From Frankia canadensis (GTDB lineage Bacteria; Actinomycetota; Actinomycetes; Frankiales; Frankiaceae), in the NCBI RefSeq assembly GCF_900197875.1, contig NZ_FZMO01000323.1:1-41407 (forward strand): DNA of 41,407 bases, written 5' to 3'. The notes under the pieces were generated by a model that made no database searches, was not told the origin of the DNA, and saw only the letters and a program-made list of their open reading frames with translations. Positions 1 to 7,203 of this stretch are shown here, in pieces. The translations under genes and the position numbers were made by a program. Each line of letters starts with the position of its first letter. The first letter of the stretch is position 1.

Positions 1-1
1 G

Positions 2-1459
2 CATCCACGCCCCGCCGCCGAGCCGCCCGCCGAGGACCGGCCGCGACCGGGCCGGGCCCGCGACTCAGAGGCGCGGGCCGGCGGCGGGCGCCACAGCGCC
101 GCCCGAGCAGGCGCCTCCCGTCCCGGCGCCGCCCGCGCCGACGCCGGTGCGGACGGCACCTCGCGGGACGGCGCCCAGGCCCCGTCCGCGGGCCGGTCCG
201 CAACGGCTGGACGGTCGGGTGGACGGCAGAGGCCAGCGCCCCGGGACCACGCTCGGGTCACCGGGCGGGACGGCGACCCGCCCGGCACCGAGGCCGCGGC
301 GCCGGACCTGGACATGGTCAGCCTTCTCCTGCCGCCGTTGGACGGCCTGCCGCCCACACCGCTGCCGCCACCGCGCGGCGCGGCGCGGGCGCCCTCCCGG
401 GCCGCCGCGGCGGCATCGGCGGCGTCCGGCGCTGGTGCGAGCGCCGGCGGCGCGTCCGCGGCGCGTGAGGAGGCAGACCCGCGGGTGCGCCGTCTGGCCG
501 AGTCGGCACCGGCGACGGAGTCGGAGCGGCGTCGGCGGCTGCGCGGCCGCCCGGTCGCCGCGCTCGCGGTGGCGGCCGTGGCCGCCGTGGCGGCCGCCGC
601 CACCGCCGCGGGTCTCAGCGCCGCCAGTGACGACGTGACGACCGGCGCCCAGGCCCCGCTGCACGACACGCGACCGGACGGTCCCGCCGCCAGCCGCTCC
701 GCCGACCGGAATCCGGCGACCGGCCGGGATTCCGCCCGCGTCCCCGCCCCGGCGGTGCCCCGGTCCACCGATCCGGCGGACACGGTGACGGGCGCGCCGT
801 CAGGTCGGGGCAGCGACCCGCTCGCCCCCACCGAGCAGGATCAGCAGGGCAGCCTCGCCGCCGAGGATCTCGCGCTCAGCACGCTGCGCCTCGCGGCCGC
901 CAGCCGGCCCGACGCGGCATCCCCACCAGCCACCCAGCCGAGCGCACCCGGCAGCGACGCGCGCTCGGCCCCGGAGCCGCCGGCCGGCCTACTGATCACA
1001 CCGCTGACTCCCACGGAGCCGGCCACCCCCGCCGCGCCGGGCACGCCCGCCACCCCGGAGCACTCCGCCGTCGAGGCAGCCGCCGCCCCGCCTGTCCAGG
1101 CCGGAACCAACACCGGCACGAGCCCCGGCACCGTCAACCGGCCGATGGGCCGTATCCCGGCCGCCGGCACGGCCGCCGCCGCGGTGGCAGCCCAGCCGGC
1201 ACAGAACCCCTCGCCCCCGTCGACCACCCAGACCACCACCGCCGTGGCCCAGGCGGGTGCTGGCGGACAGGCCACCACGGGCGCCGCCCAGGCAGGCGCG
1301 GCCACGGCCCAGACGGGCACCGGTCAGAGCACCACGGTCCAGCAGGGCACCGCAACGGCGACCGCGGGCGCGGCCACGGGTGGCGGGAGCGCCGCGGGGG
1401 GCTCCAGCTCGGGCCTCACCGCGGTGCCCATCGGCATCGTGCCGCTCACTCCCCGCTAG
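2..1459 (+). CDS. Ala/Pro/Thr-rich single-pass membrane protein, 5' end outside window
   Basis: I do not recognise a family. The reading frame is open from the left edge of the window, so the start codon lies upstream; the internal Met at 314 is unlikely to be the true start because the same biased composition continues before it. The visible part has a disordered Arg/Ala/Pro/Gly-rich N-terminal stretch, one clear hydrophobic segment at about 541-630 (an Ala/Val run preceded by Arg residues), then a long Pro/Ala/Thr/Gly-rich tail ending in VPIGIVPLTPR. This suggests a cytoplasmic domain upstream, one membrane helix and a low-complexity outer tail. The 3' end overlaps the convergent next gene by 14 bases. 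The composition is that of actinobacterial wall-exposed or anti-sigma-like proteins, but no catalytic motif is visible. Confidence 0.6.
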   Translation, partial: HPRPAAEPPAEDRPRPGRARDSEARAGGGRHSAARAGASRPGAARADAGADGTSRDGAQAPSAGRSATAGRSGGRQRPAPRDHARVTGRDGDPPGTEAAAPDLDMVSLLLPPLDGLPPTPLPPPRGAARAPSRAAAAASAASGAGASAGGASAAREEADPRVRRLAESAPATESERRRRLRGRPVAALAVAAVAAVAAAATAAGLSAASDDVTTGAQAPLHDTRPDGPAASRSADRNPATGRDSARVPAPAVPRSTDPADTVTGAPSGRGSDPLAPTEQDQQGSLAAEDLALSTLRLAAASRPDAASPPATQPSAPGSDARSAPEPPAGLLITPLTPTEPATPAAPGTPATPEHSAVEAAAAPPVQAGTNTGTSPGTVNRPMGRIPAAGTAAAAVAAQPAQNPSPPSTTQTTTAVAQAGAGGQATTGAAQAGAATAQTGTGQSTTVQQGTATATAGAATGGGSAAGGSSSGLTAVPIGIVPLTPR

Positions 1460-1940
1460 CCGGGCCGCGGACGTCGCCGTCCGGCCAGATGATCTGCACG
1501 GGCCGGCCGCGCAGCCGCGCGTAGTCGACGACGTCCGCCGTGCCGCCGTAGCCACGGGCGGGCAGCCCGTCCCAGACCGCGATGATCCGGTCGGAGGAGT
1601 CGACGAGCACGCGGCTCGCGAGCATCAGGCTCGCCGGGTCGGGGCTGGGCCGATCCTGCCGGCGGACCTCGGCGGAGCTGCGCACCAGCCGGTCGTACTC
1701 GGGACGGTGGTCGGCCGGCTGGAGCTCCCGGTAGCCGGCCGCGGGAATCACCGAGATCAACCGTCCGCCGAGCTTGAGGACGACGTCGGCGAACACGGTG
1801 TCGGCCCCGTCGGCCAGGCAGCTGATGCCCGCGAAACCGCCGGGGGACAGCGGCGCCAGCAGCCGCCACAGCTCGCCGGCGACGAACGCGCGCTGCTCGT
1901 CGGTGAGTCCGCGATGGCCTGTCACACCGACGACAAGCAC
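1446..1940 (-). CDS. SLOG-like nucleotide-binding protein of unknown function
   Basis: The product is 164 residues. It begins with LVVGVTGHRGL, followed by a GISCLADGADTVFADVV segment and a later RVLVDSSDRIIAVWDG strand. GHR near the N-terminus, then an A-x-GAD motif, then a strand ending in WDG is the pattern of SLOG/YpsA/DprA-like Rossmann proteins that bind nucleotides or related ligands. I chose the GTG at 1940 because GTGAGGG lies just upstream and the Rossmann strand starts immediately after; a longer frame exists upstream but reads as low-complexity shadow. The gene converges on the preceding one and lies 88 bases downstream of the oxidoreductase on the same strand. The ligand and role are unknown. 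Confidence 0.65.
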   Translation of the reverse strand: MLVVGVTGHRGLTDEQRAFVAGELWRLLAPLSPGGFAGISCLADGADTVFADVVLKLGGRLISVIPAAGYRELQPADHRPEYDRLVRSSAEVRRQDRPSPDPASLMLASRVLVDSSDRIIAVWDGLPARGYGGTADVVDYARLRGRPVQIIWPDGDVRGPASGE

Positions 1941-2028
1941 GCCGGCACCCTCACGCCCAGGATCGCGCAGGAAAATGACACTCCGCGACTGTAGCCGGGG
2001 GGACAGCGCATGCCGGCCGGCCGCGGAC

Positions 2029-3009
2029 TCAGGTGAGCAGAACGACCTTGCCGATGGTGCCCCGGTTCTCCAGCGCCGCGTGTGCCGCCGCCGCCTCGGC
2101 CAACGGGAAGGTGTGAACCGCGGGGACGAGCGTCCCGGCGGTCGCCGCGGCCAGCGCGGCCTCCTCCAGCGCGGCCAGCCCGCCGGGCCGGCGCAGCATC
2201 CGAGCGCCCAGGACGGACGCGACCAGCAGGCCTCGCTGCACCACGTCCGCCGTGGTGATCGGTGTGGGGGCACCGGCGGACCAGCCGAACACGAGGAACC
2301 GGCCGGCCGGACCGGTCAGCTCCAGCGCGGCGCGGCCGGTGTCGCCCCCGACGCCGTCGAGGGTCACCGTGACCGAGCGCCCGTCGAGCGCGGCGCGCAC
2401 CTCGTCCGGCCAGCCGGGCCGGCGGTAGTCGACGGCCACGTCGGCGCCGAGGCGACGCACCGCGGCGGTCTTCGCCGCTCCCCCGGCGAGCCCGACGGCG
2501 ACGGCGCCCGCGTTGCGCGCCGCCTGCACGAGCAGGCTACCGAGACCACCGGCGGCCGCGGTGATCAGGACGACGTCGTCCGCGGTCAGTTCGGCGACGT
2601 CGAGAACGCCGAGGGCGGTGCGCCCGGTCCCGATCATCGCGACGGCGGTGGAAGCGTCGAGCGCGGGCGCCACCGGGTGGACGTGCTCGACCTCGCGGAC
2701 GGCGAGCTGCGCGTAGCCCTGCCCGCGCGGCCCGAGATGGGCGACGACCCGCTGTCCCAGCCAGCCCTCGTCGACGTTGTCGCCCACCGCGTCGACGGTC
2801 CCGGCCACCTCGCGTCCGGGGATGGTCGGCAGCGACGGCACGGCGAGTGGGCCCGACGCGACCCCCGCCCGCAGCCGGGTGTCGATGAGATGCACCCCGG
2901 CGGCCTCCACGGCGATCCGCACCTCGCCGGGACCGGGCCGCGGATCGTCCACCTCCTCGTACCGAAGGTTGTCCGCGGGGCCGAACTCGTGCAGCCGGAT
3001 GGCGTACAT
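2029..3009 (-). CDS. Zinc-independent NADPH:quinone oxidoreductase-like MDR protein
   Basis: This is a 326-residue medium-chain dehydrogenase/reductase. The N-terminal GroES-like part runs MYAIRLHEFGPADNLRYEEV, then PGPGEVRIAVEAAGVHLIDT. The Rossmann part shows AAAGGLGSLLVQAARNAGA, the NADPH-binding motif, followed by VTLDGVGG and GRFLVFGWSAG. The paired Cys/His catalytic-zinc ligands of alcohol dehydrogenases are absent, which places it with quinone oxidoreductases. It probably reduces quinones or enones with NADPH in the cytosol. The ATG at 3009 has GGAGAG eight bases upstream. Length and layout are normal for the family. The physiological substrate cannot be read from the sequence. Confidence 0.85.
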   Translation of the reverse strand: MYAIRLHEFGPADNLRYEEVDDPRPGPGEVRIAVEAAGVHLIDTRLRAGVASGPLAVPSLPTIPGREVAGTVDAVGDNVDEGWLGQRVVAHLGPRGQGYAQLAVREVEHVHPVAPALDASTAVAMIGTGRTALGVLDVAELTADDVVLITAAAGGLGSLLVQAARNAGAVAVGLAGGAAKTAAVRRLGADVAVDYRRPGWPDEVRAALDGRSVTVTLDGVGGDTGRAALELTGPAGRFLVFGWSAGAPTPITTADVVQRGLLVASVLGARMLRRPGGLAALEEAALAAATAGTLVPAVHTFPLAEAAAAHAALENRGTIGKVVLLT

Positions 3010-3091
3010 GATCTGCTCTCCAGGTCGGGAGACGGTGCGTCCGCCCGAGGCTAGGAGCTGAAGCCGACGTGAGGTCAACCCCGCCCGGACG

Positions 3092-3598
3092 TCAGCGGCC
3101 CGACGCGCCGTACCAGGCCGGCCGGGCGTGCAGCAGCCAGTCGGGGATGAGTTGGCGCAGCACGTCGGGCCGCAGCTGGAGATCGGACAGGCTGGCCAGG
3201 GAGGCCGAGACGATGTCCAGGTCGTCGAGCCGGCTGCCGAACTCGCCCGCCCACGATCTGTCCACCGCGAAGACGACGTCGAGCTCCGCGACCGGTTCGC
3301 CGTGCTCGACCCCGGTGGTCTCCACGCAGCCGACGAACGTCACCTGGTCCGCGTCGATGCCGGCCTGCTCGTCGAGCAGGCGGCGCAGCGCCGTCTGGAC
3401 CGAGTCGCCCGGGGGCACCCGCCCGCCGGGCAGGTGGAAGGTCGACTGGCCGCGCACGTTGGCCAGCAGGATGCGGTCCCCCTCGACGAGCAGCGCGCGG
3501 ACGTTGATCCGCACCGGTCCCGCGGCCCGGCGCGACGGATCGGGCCTCGTCCCGTCGGCGATCGGGGCGGTGGCGAACAGGCTCTCGGGGAGGGTCAC
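3092..3598 (-). CDS. Nudix hydrolase-fold protein with a degenerate Nudix box
   Basis: The protein is 168 residues if started at the GTG at 3598, which has CTGGAG at a good distance; a longer in-frame reading to 3778 exists but looks non-coding. The central strand RINVRALLVEGDRILLANVRG and the segment GGRVPPGDSVQTALRRLLDE match the Nudix fold and the place of the Nudix box. In the GX5EX7REUXEEXGU pattern the first Glu is Asp, and the REU and EE positions read RLL and EQ, so some metal-binding carboxylates are lost. It may be a weak hydrolase or a ligand-binding member. It lies 82 bases from the oxidoreductase gene on the same strand and is divergent from the Mop-regulator gene. Confidence 0.75.
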   Translation of the reverse strand: MTLPESLFATAPIADGTRPDPSRRAAGPVRINVRALLVEGDRILLANVRGQSTFHLPGGRVPPGDSVQTALRRLLDEQAGIDADQVTFVGCVETTGVEHGEPVAELDVVFAVDRSWAGEFGSRLDDLDIVSASLASLSDLQLRPDVLRQLIPDWLLHARPAWYGASGR

Positions 3599-3818
3599 GG
3601 GTGCTCCAGGGACGGGGGTGAACGTGGTGACCTCCGCATCGTGCCCCGCCGGGGCCGGATGCCGGGCGCCAACGGGGCATCCCGCCCGGACCAGGCCGGG
3701 CAAGCCCACGACCAACCCGCCACGAACCCCAGGCACGAACTCCGCGGCAGCGGCAGAACCTGGCCGGAATCGTCGCAAAATCGGGTAAATCTTTCGGGAA
3801 ACACCGAAGCTGCGGGGT

Positions 3819-3831
3819 TACCATCACTGCA
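3819..3831 (+). promoter_or_regulatory. Probable leaderless promoter of the Mop-domain regulator
   Basis: TACCAT at 3819-3824 fits the actinobacterial -10 pattern TANNNT and ends six bases before the ATG at 3831, where no Shine-Dalgarno sequence is present. This is the spacing expected when transcription begins at or next to the start codon. No clear -35 is visible. Confidence 0.5.
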
Positions 3832-4238
3832 TGCCGACATTCCGGATCAGCGAGGCGGCGACGCTGCTCGGTGTCAGTGACGACACCGTCCGCCGGTGGG
3901 CGGACAGCGGCCGGCTGCCGACCATCCACGACGACGCGGGCCGCCGGGCCATCGAAGGCGCCAACCTGGCCGAGTTCGCCAAGGACCTGGCGGGCGAGCA
4001 GGGAAGTTCCACGATACCCGTCGTGGCGGAGTCCGCCCGCAACCGCTTCCCCGGCATCATCACCCGGGTCACCCGCGACACGGTGATGGCCCAGGTCGAG
4101 ATCCAGGCCGGCCCGCACCGACTGGTGTCGCTGATGAGCCGCGAGGCGGCGGACGAGCTGGGCCTGGAGCCCGGTGTCCTCGCGGTGGGCGCGGTGAAGT
4201 CCACCAACGTCGTCATCGAGATGCCCGAGCGCCGCTGA
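3831..4238 (+). CDS. HTH/Mop-domain molybdate-binding regulator
   Basis: The protein has 135 residues. Residues 1-45 are an excisionase/MerR-type winged helix: FRISEAATLLGVSDDTVRRWADSGRLP. Residues about 70-133 form a Mop (TOBE) domain: ESARNRFPGIITRVTRDTVMAQVEIQ, then LVSLMSREAADELGLEPGV and AVGAVKSTNVVIEM. Mop domains bind molybdate or tungstate, so this is probably a molybdate-responsive regulator or molybdate store. It lies eight bases before modB, which supports a role in controlling uptake. The start is the ATG at 3831, probably on a leaderless message. It could also supply the oxyanion-sensing domain that the short ModC here lacks (inference). Confidence 0.85.
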   Translation: MPTFRISEAATLLGVSDDTVRRWADSGRLPTIHDDAGRRAIEGANLAEFAKDLAGEQGSSTIPVVAESARNRFPGIITRVTRDTVMAQVEIQAGPHRLVSLMSREAADELGLEPGVLAVGAVKSTNVVIEMPERR

Positions 4239-4245
4239 ACCGTCG

Positions 4246-5193
4246 ATGACGAGCCCAGGTGGTACCTCGCTGCCGTGGGCCCTGCCGTCGCGGCGGCAGG
4301 GCCCACGCGGTGCTGCCCGCGCCGTGCGCCGCGAGACCCGCCGGCGCGTCCCGTGGGCCCTGTGGGTGCCGGCGGCGGTGGCCGTCCTGTTCCTGCTGCT
4401 TCCGCTCGTCGGGCTGCTGATCCGCACCCCGTGGTCCGGGCTGCCCAGGCTGATCACGGAGAAGAGCGTCCGGCAGGCCCTGCTGCTGTCGCTGCGCACC
4501 GCCACCGAGGCAACCGCGTTGTCGCTGGTGTTCGGCATTCCGCTGGCCTGGCTGCTGGCCCGCACCCGCTTCCCCGGCCGGACCCTGCTGCGGGCGCTGG
4601 TCACGCTGCCGCTGGTGCTGCCGCCGGTCGTCGGCGGCGTGGCGCTGCTGCTGGCGCTGGGCCGGCGCGGCGTGCTCGGGGAACGGCTGGACGACTGGTT
4701 CGGGATCACCCTGCCATTCACCAGCACCGGCGTGGTGGTGGCGCAGACGTTCGTGGCGATGCCGTTCCTCGTCGTCTCGGTGGAGGGGGCGCTGAACAGC
4801 GCCGATCGCCGCTACGAGGACGCTGCGGCGACCCTCGGCGCCGACCCGTGGACGACGTTCCGGCGGGTGACGGTCCCGCTCGTCGCCCCCGCGGTGGCCG
4901 CCGGGGCCGCGCTGTGCTGGGCCCGGGCACTCGGCGAGTTCGGCGCGACGATCACCTTCGCCGGCAACTTCCCCGGCAGCACGCAGACGATGCCGCTGTC
5001 TGTCTACCTGGCGCTCGAGAGCGATCCGGACGCGGCCATCGCGCTGTCACTCGTTCTGCTGGCGGTGTGTGTCGCCGTTCTGGTGACGCTGCGTGCGAAC
5101 TGGCTGCCCGGCGCCCGCCGTCTGGGTGGCGCCCGTCGGCTCCCGCGCGCCGGCGCGACCCGCGACATCCCGGCGGACGGAGATCCCCGGTGA
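4246..5193 (+). CDS. modB: Molybdate ABC transporter permease ModB
   Basis: The product is 315 residues. After an Arg-rich cytoplasmic N-terminus come about six hydrophobic segments, starting with LWVPAAVAVLFLLLPLVGLL. The ABC-permease EAA loop that contacts the ATPase is visible as EDAAATLGADPWTTFRRVTVPL, followed by the typical ALGEFGATITFAGNFPG stretch of ModB/CysT-type permeases. It forms the membrane channel for molybdate uptake with ModC. The gene begins eight bases after the Mop regulator and overlaps modC by four bases (GTGA), so translation is likely coupled. No modA, the extracytoplasmic molybdate-binding protein, is encoded next to it in this window. Confidence 0.9.
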   Translation: MTSPGGTSLPWALPSRRQGPRGAARAVRRETRRRVPWALWVPAAVAVLFLLLPLVGLLIRTPWSGLPRLITEKSVRQALLLSLRTATEATALSLVFGIPLAWLLARTRFPGRTLLRALVTLPLVLPPVVGGVALLLALGRRGVLGERLDDWFGITLPFTSTGVVVAQTFVAMPFLVVSVEGALNSADRRYEDAAATLGADPWTTFRRVTVPLVAPAVAAGAALCWARALGEFGATITFAGNFPGSTQTMPLSVYLALESDPDAAIALSLVLLAVCVAVLVTLRANWLPGARRLGGARRLPRAGATRDIPADGDPR

Positions 5194-5921
5194 GCCCCGG
5201 CCAGCCCGAGAGCACGGATGTGGTCGGCGGCACAGCGGCCGCCGCGGCAGCGGCGCAGGGCCTCGACGCCCGGATCGCGGTTCGCCGGGGCGAGTTCGTC
5301 CTCGATGTCGGGCTGCGGGTGGAGCGGGGCGAGACGGTCGCCGTCCTCGGTCGAAGCGGCGCCGGCAAGAGCACACTGCTGCGCGCGCTGGCCGGCCTGC
5401 TCCCGATCGACGAGGGCCGGATCTCGCTGGCCGGCGAGGTCCTCGACGACCCGGCCGAGCGGGTGTTCGTGCCCTGCGAGCGACGTCCGGTGGGGGTCGT
5501 GTTCCAGGACTACCTGCTGTTCCCACATCTGCGGGCCCGGGAGAACGTCGCCTTCGGCCTGCGGGCCCGCCTCGGCCTGCGCGGCAAGGCCGCCCGGGCG
5601 CAGGCCGACACCTGGCTGGCCCGGTTCGGCGTCGGCGAGCTGGCCGACCGCCGGCCCGGCGCGCTGTCCGGCGGTCAGGGGCAGCGGGTCGCCCTCGCCC
5701 GGGCGCTGGCCACCCAGCCGCGGCTACTGCTGCTCGACGAGCCGCTCGCGGCGCTGGACACCACCACCCGCGGCGAGGTGCGGGCGTTCCTGCGCGGTGT
5801 CCTGCCGGACCTGTCCGCGCCCGTGCTCATCGTCACGCACGACCCGGTGGACGCCGAGGTGCTGGCCGACCGCACCATCGCCCTCAATGCGGGCCGCCTG
5901 GTCGATCTCGCCGGCACCTGA
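5190..5921 (+). CDS. modC: Molybdate ABC transporter ATPase ModC, short form
   Basis: The protein has 243 residues with Walker A GRSGAGKST at about 54-62, a Q-loop in VVFQDYLLFPHLRARENV, the signature LSGGQGQR, Walker B LLLLDEPLAALD and the switch histidine in VTHD. It energises molybdate uptake through ModB. The start is the GTG at 5190, overlapping the modB stop, with GGAG upstream. It ends shortly after the ATPase domain and lacks the C-terminal TOBE/Mop domain present in classical ModC of about 350 residues; the Mop domain is instead on the separate regulator at 3831. Its 3' end lies 19 bases from the convergent CBS gene. Confidence 0.9.
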   Translation: MSPGQPESTDVVGGTAAAAAAAQGLDARIAVRRGEFVLDVGLRVERGETVAVLGRSGAGKSTLLRALAGLLPIDEGRISLAGEVLDDPAERVFVPCERRPVGVVFQDYLLFPHLRARENVAFGLRARLGLRGKAARAQADTWLARFGVGELADRRPGALSGGQGQRVALARALATQPRLLLLDEPLAALDTTTRGEVRAFLRGVLPDLSAPVLIVTHDPVDAEVLADRTIALNAGRLVDLAGT

Positions 5922-5939
5922 GCCGCGGGCGGGCGCGTC

Positions 5940-6977
5940 CTACCGCTCGGCGCCGGCGCCGACGAACGTGGCGCAGCTGCCGTTGCGGTGCCGGACCTCC
6001 GCGTCCGGGCCGGGGAAGACGAAGCTGACCTGCCCGGTGTCGGTCCAGCGCACGGCGAAGGGCGGGTCGCCCGCGTCCGAGCGCGTCTCGAAGATCTCCC
6101 CCGACCGGTCCGCCGTGTGGGGTACGTGGCTGTGGACGATCAGCACGTCACCGGGGTGGGCCCGCAGCACACCCGTCCGGCGGGGGAAGACGTCCGACCG
6201 CGAGATCTCGACGTCCACCGTCATCTCGTCGTCCGGCGCCGCCCCGGCCGACGACGCCGCCACTGCCCGAGCGGACGCCGCCGCTCCCGCCGGCGCCCCG
6301 CGGGAGGCCGCCCCCTCGGACGCCGCCTTCCCAGCCGAAGCTGCCTTTCCAGCCGACGCGGCCTTCCCAGCCGACGCGGCCTTCCCGATCGAGGACATGG
6401 TCCCTGGGGAGGACATGGTTCCGGCCGACGACATGGTTCCGGCCGACGACATGCTGCCCATGGACGACATGGATCCGGCCGACGGCGTGGTTGCGACCGA
6501 TGACGTCGGGCTGGCCGCCGGAACGGCGCCGACGGCCACCGGCGGGGTGGGTTCGTGGCGCGGGGCGAACGTCTCATCGCGCAGCGGATGGACCAGGTCC
6601 GCCATCTCCCGCTCGCTGCGGACGAGCAGATCGTCGACGGTGACCATGCCGACGATGCGGCGGCCGTCGAGCACTGGCAGCCGTCGCAGGGCATGGCCGC
6701 GGAAGATCTCGTAGGCCCGCTCGACGCCCATCCCGGCGGGAATCGTGACCACGTTCGTGGTCATCAGGGCGTCGATGCGGCCATCGGCGGCGACGTCCCG
6801 CGCCAGCCCACGGACCACGATGTCGCGATCGGTGACGATGCCGACAAGCCGGTCGCCGTCGACCACCAACAGCGCGCCCACGCCCGTCCGCGCCATCCGC
6901 CGGGCGGCGTCGGCGATCGTGGTGCTTCTGTCGACGGTCACCGGCGGCCTGCTGATCATCGAGCCGACGTAGGCCAT
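5940..6977 (-). CDS. CBS-pair protein fused through hexapeptide repeats to a DUF1918 domain
   Basis: The protein has 345 residues. Residues about 7-125 are two CBS motifs (DAARRMARTGVGALLVVDGDR and GIVTDRDIVVRG, then ALRRLPVLDGRRIVGMVTVDDL), which bind adenine nucleotides. Residues about 160-225 are roughly ten Gly-led hexapeptides of the types GTMSSA and GKAASA. Residues about 275-335 match DUF1918: HPGDVLIVHSHVPH, then PPFAVRWTD and FPGPDAEV. DUF1918 normally occurs as a small free protein, so the fusion is unusual. The ATG at 6977 has GGGGGAGGA upstream. It lies downstream of the phosphoribosyltransferase-hydrolase gene on the same strand. In mycobacteria a CBS protein (Hrp1) and a homologue of that neighbour both belong to the DosR dormancy regulon, which hints at a low-oxygen or stress role (inference). 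Confidence 0.8.
   Translation of the reverse strand: MAYVGSMISRPPVTVDRSTTIADAARRMARTGVGALLVVDGDRLVGIVTDRDIVVRGLARDVAADGRIDALMTTNVVTIPAGMGVERAYEIFRGHALRRLPVLDGRRIVGMVTVDDLLVRSEREMADLVHPLRDETFAPRHEPTPPVAVGAVPAASPTSSVATTPSAGSMSSMGSMSSAGTMSSAGTMSSPGTMSSIGKAASAGKAASAGKAASAGKAASEGAASRGAPAGAAASARAVAASSAGAAPDDEMTVDVEISRSDVFPRRTGVLRAHPGDVLIVHSHVPHTADRSGEIFETRSDAGDPPFAVRWTDTGQVSFVFPGPDAEVRHRNGSCATFVGAGAER
6328..6483. repeat. In-frame 18-base tandem repeats inside the CBS-DUF1918 gene
   Basis: About eight to ten units of 18 bases in two sub-types encode GKAASA-type and GTMSSA-type hexapeptides on the minus strand. Several neighbouring units are identical, which suggests recent slippage. All units keep the reading frame. 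Confidence 0.85.
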
Positions 6978-7203
6978 GATCCTCCCCCTCCGCTCTGCCC
7001 ACCGTGCGTGACGGCCCATGGCGCGTGCGCGTGCGCGGGCGATGGGGCCCCACGGTTCCCTCCTGTACGTTCCCCGTTTCCGAGCCGTAGGCACCTGATG
7101 ACACCTGGTACAACGCCCTCGTCTGAGGCCACTCGCGGTGCCCCGATCCGACGAGGCGATGACCCGACTGGCAGGGCCTGGTACGGCTGGCGGGAGGACC
7201 CGG

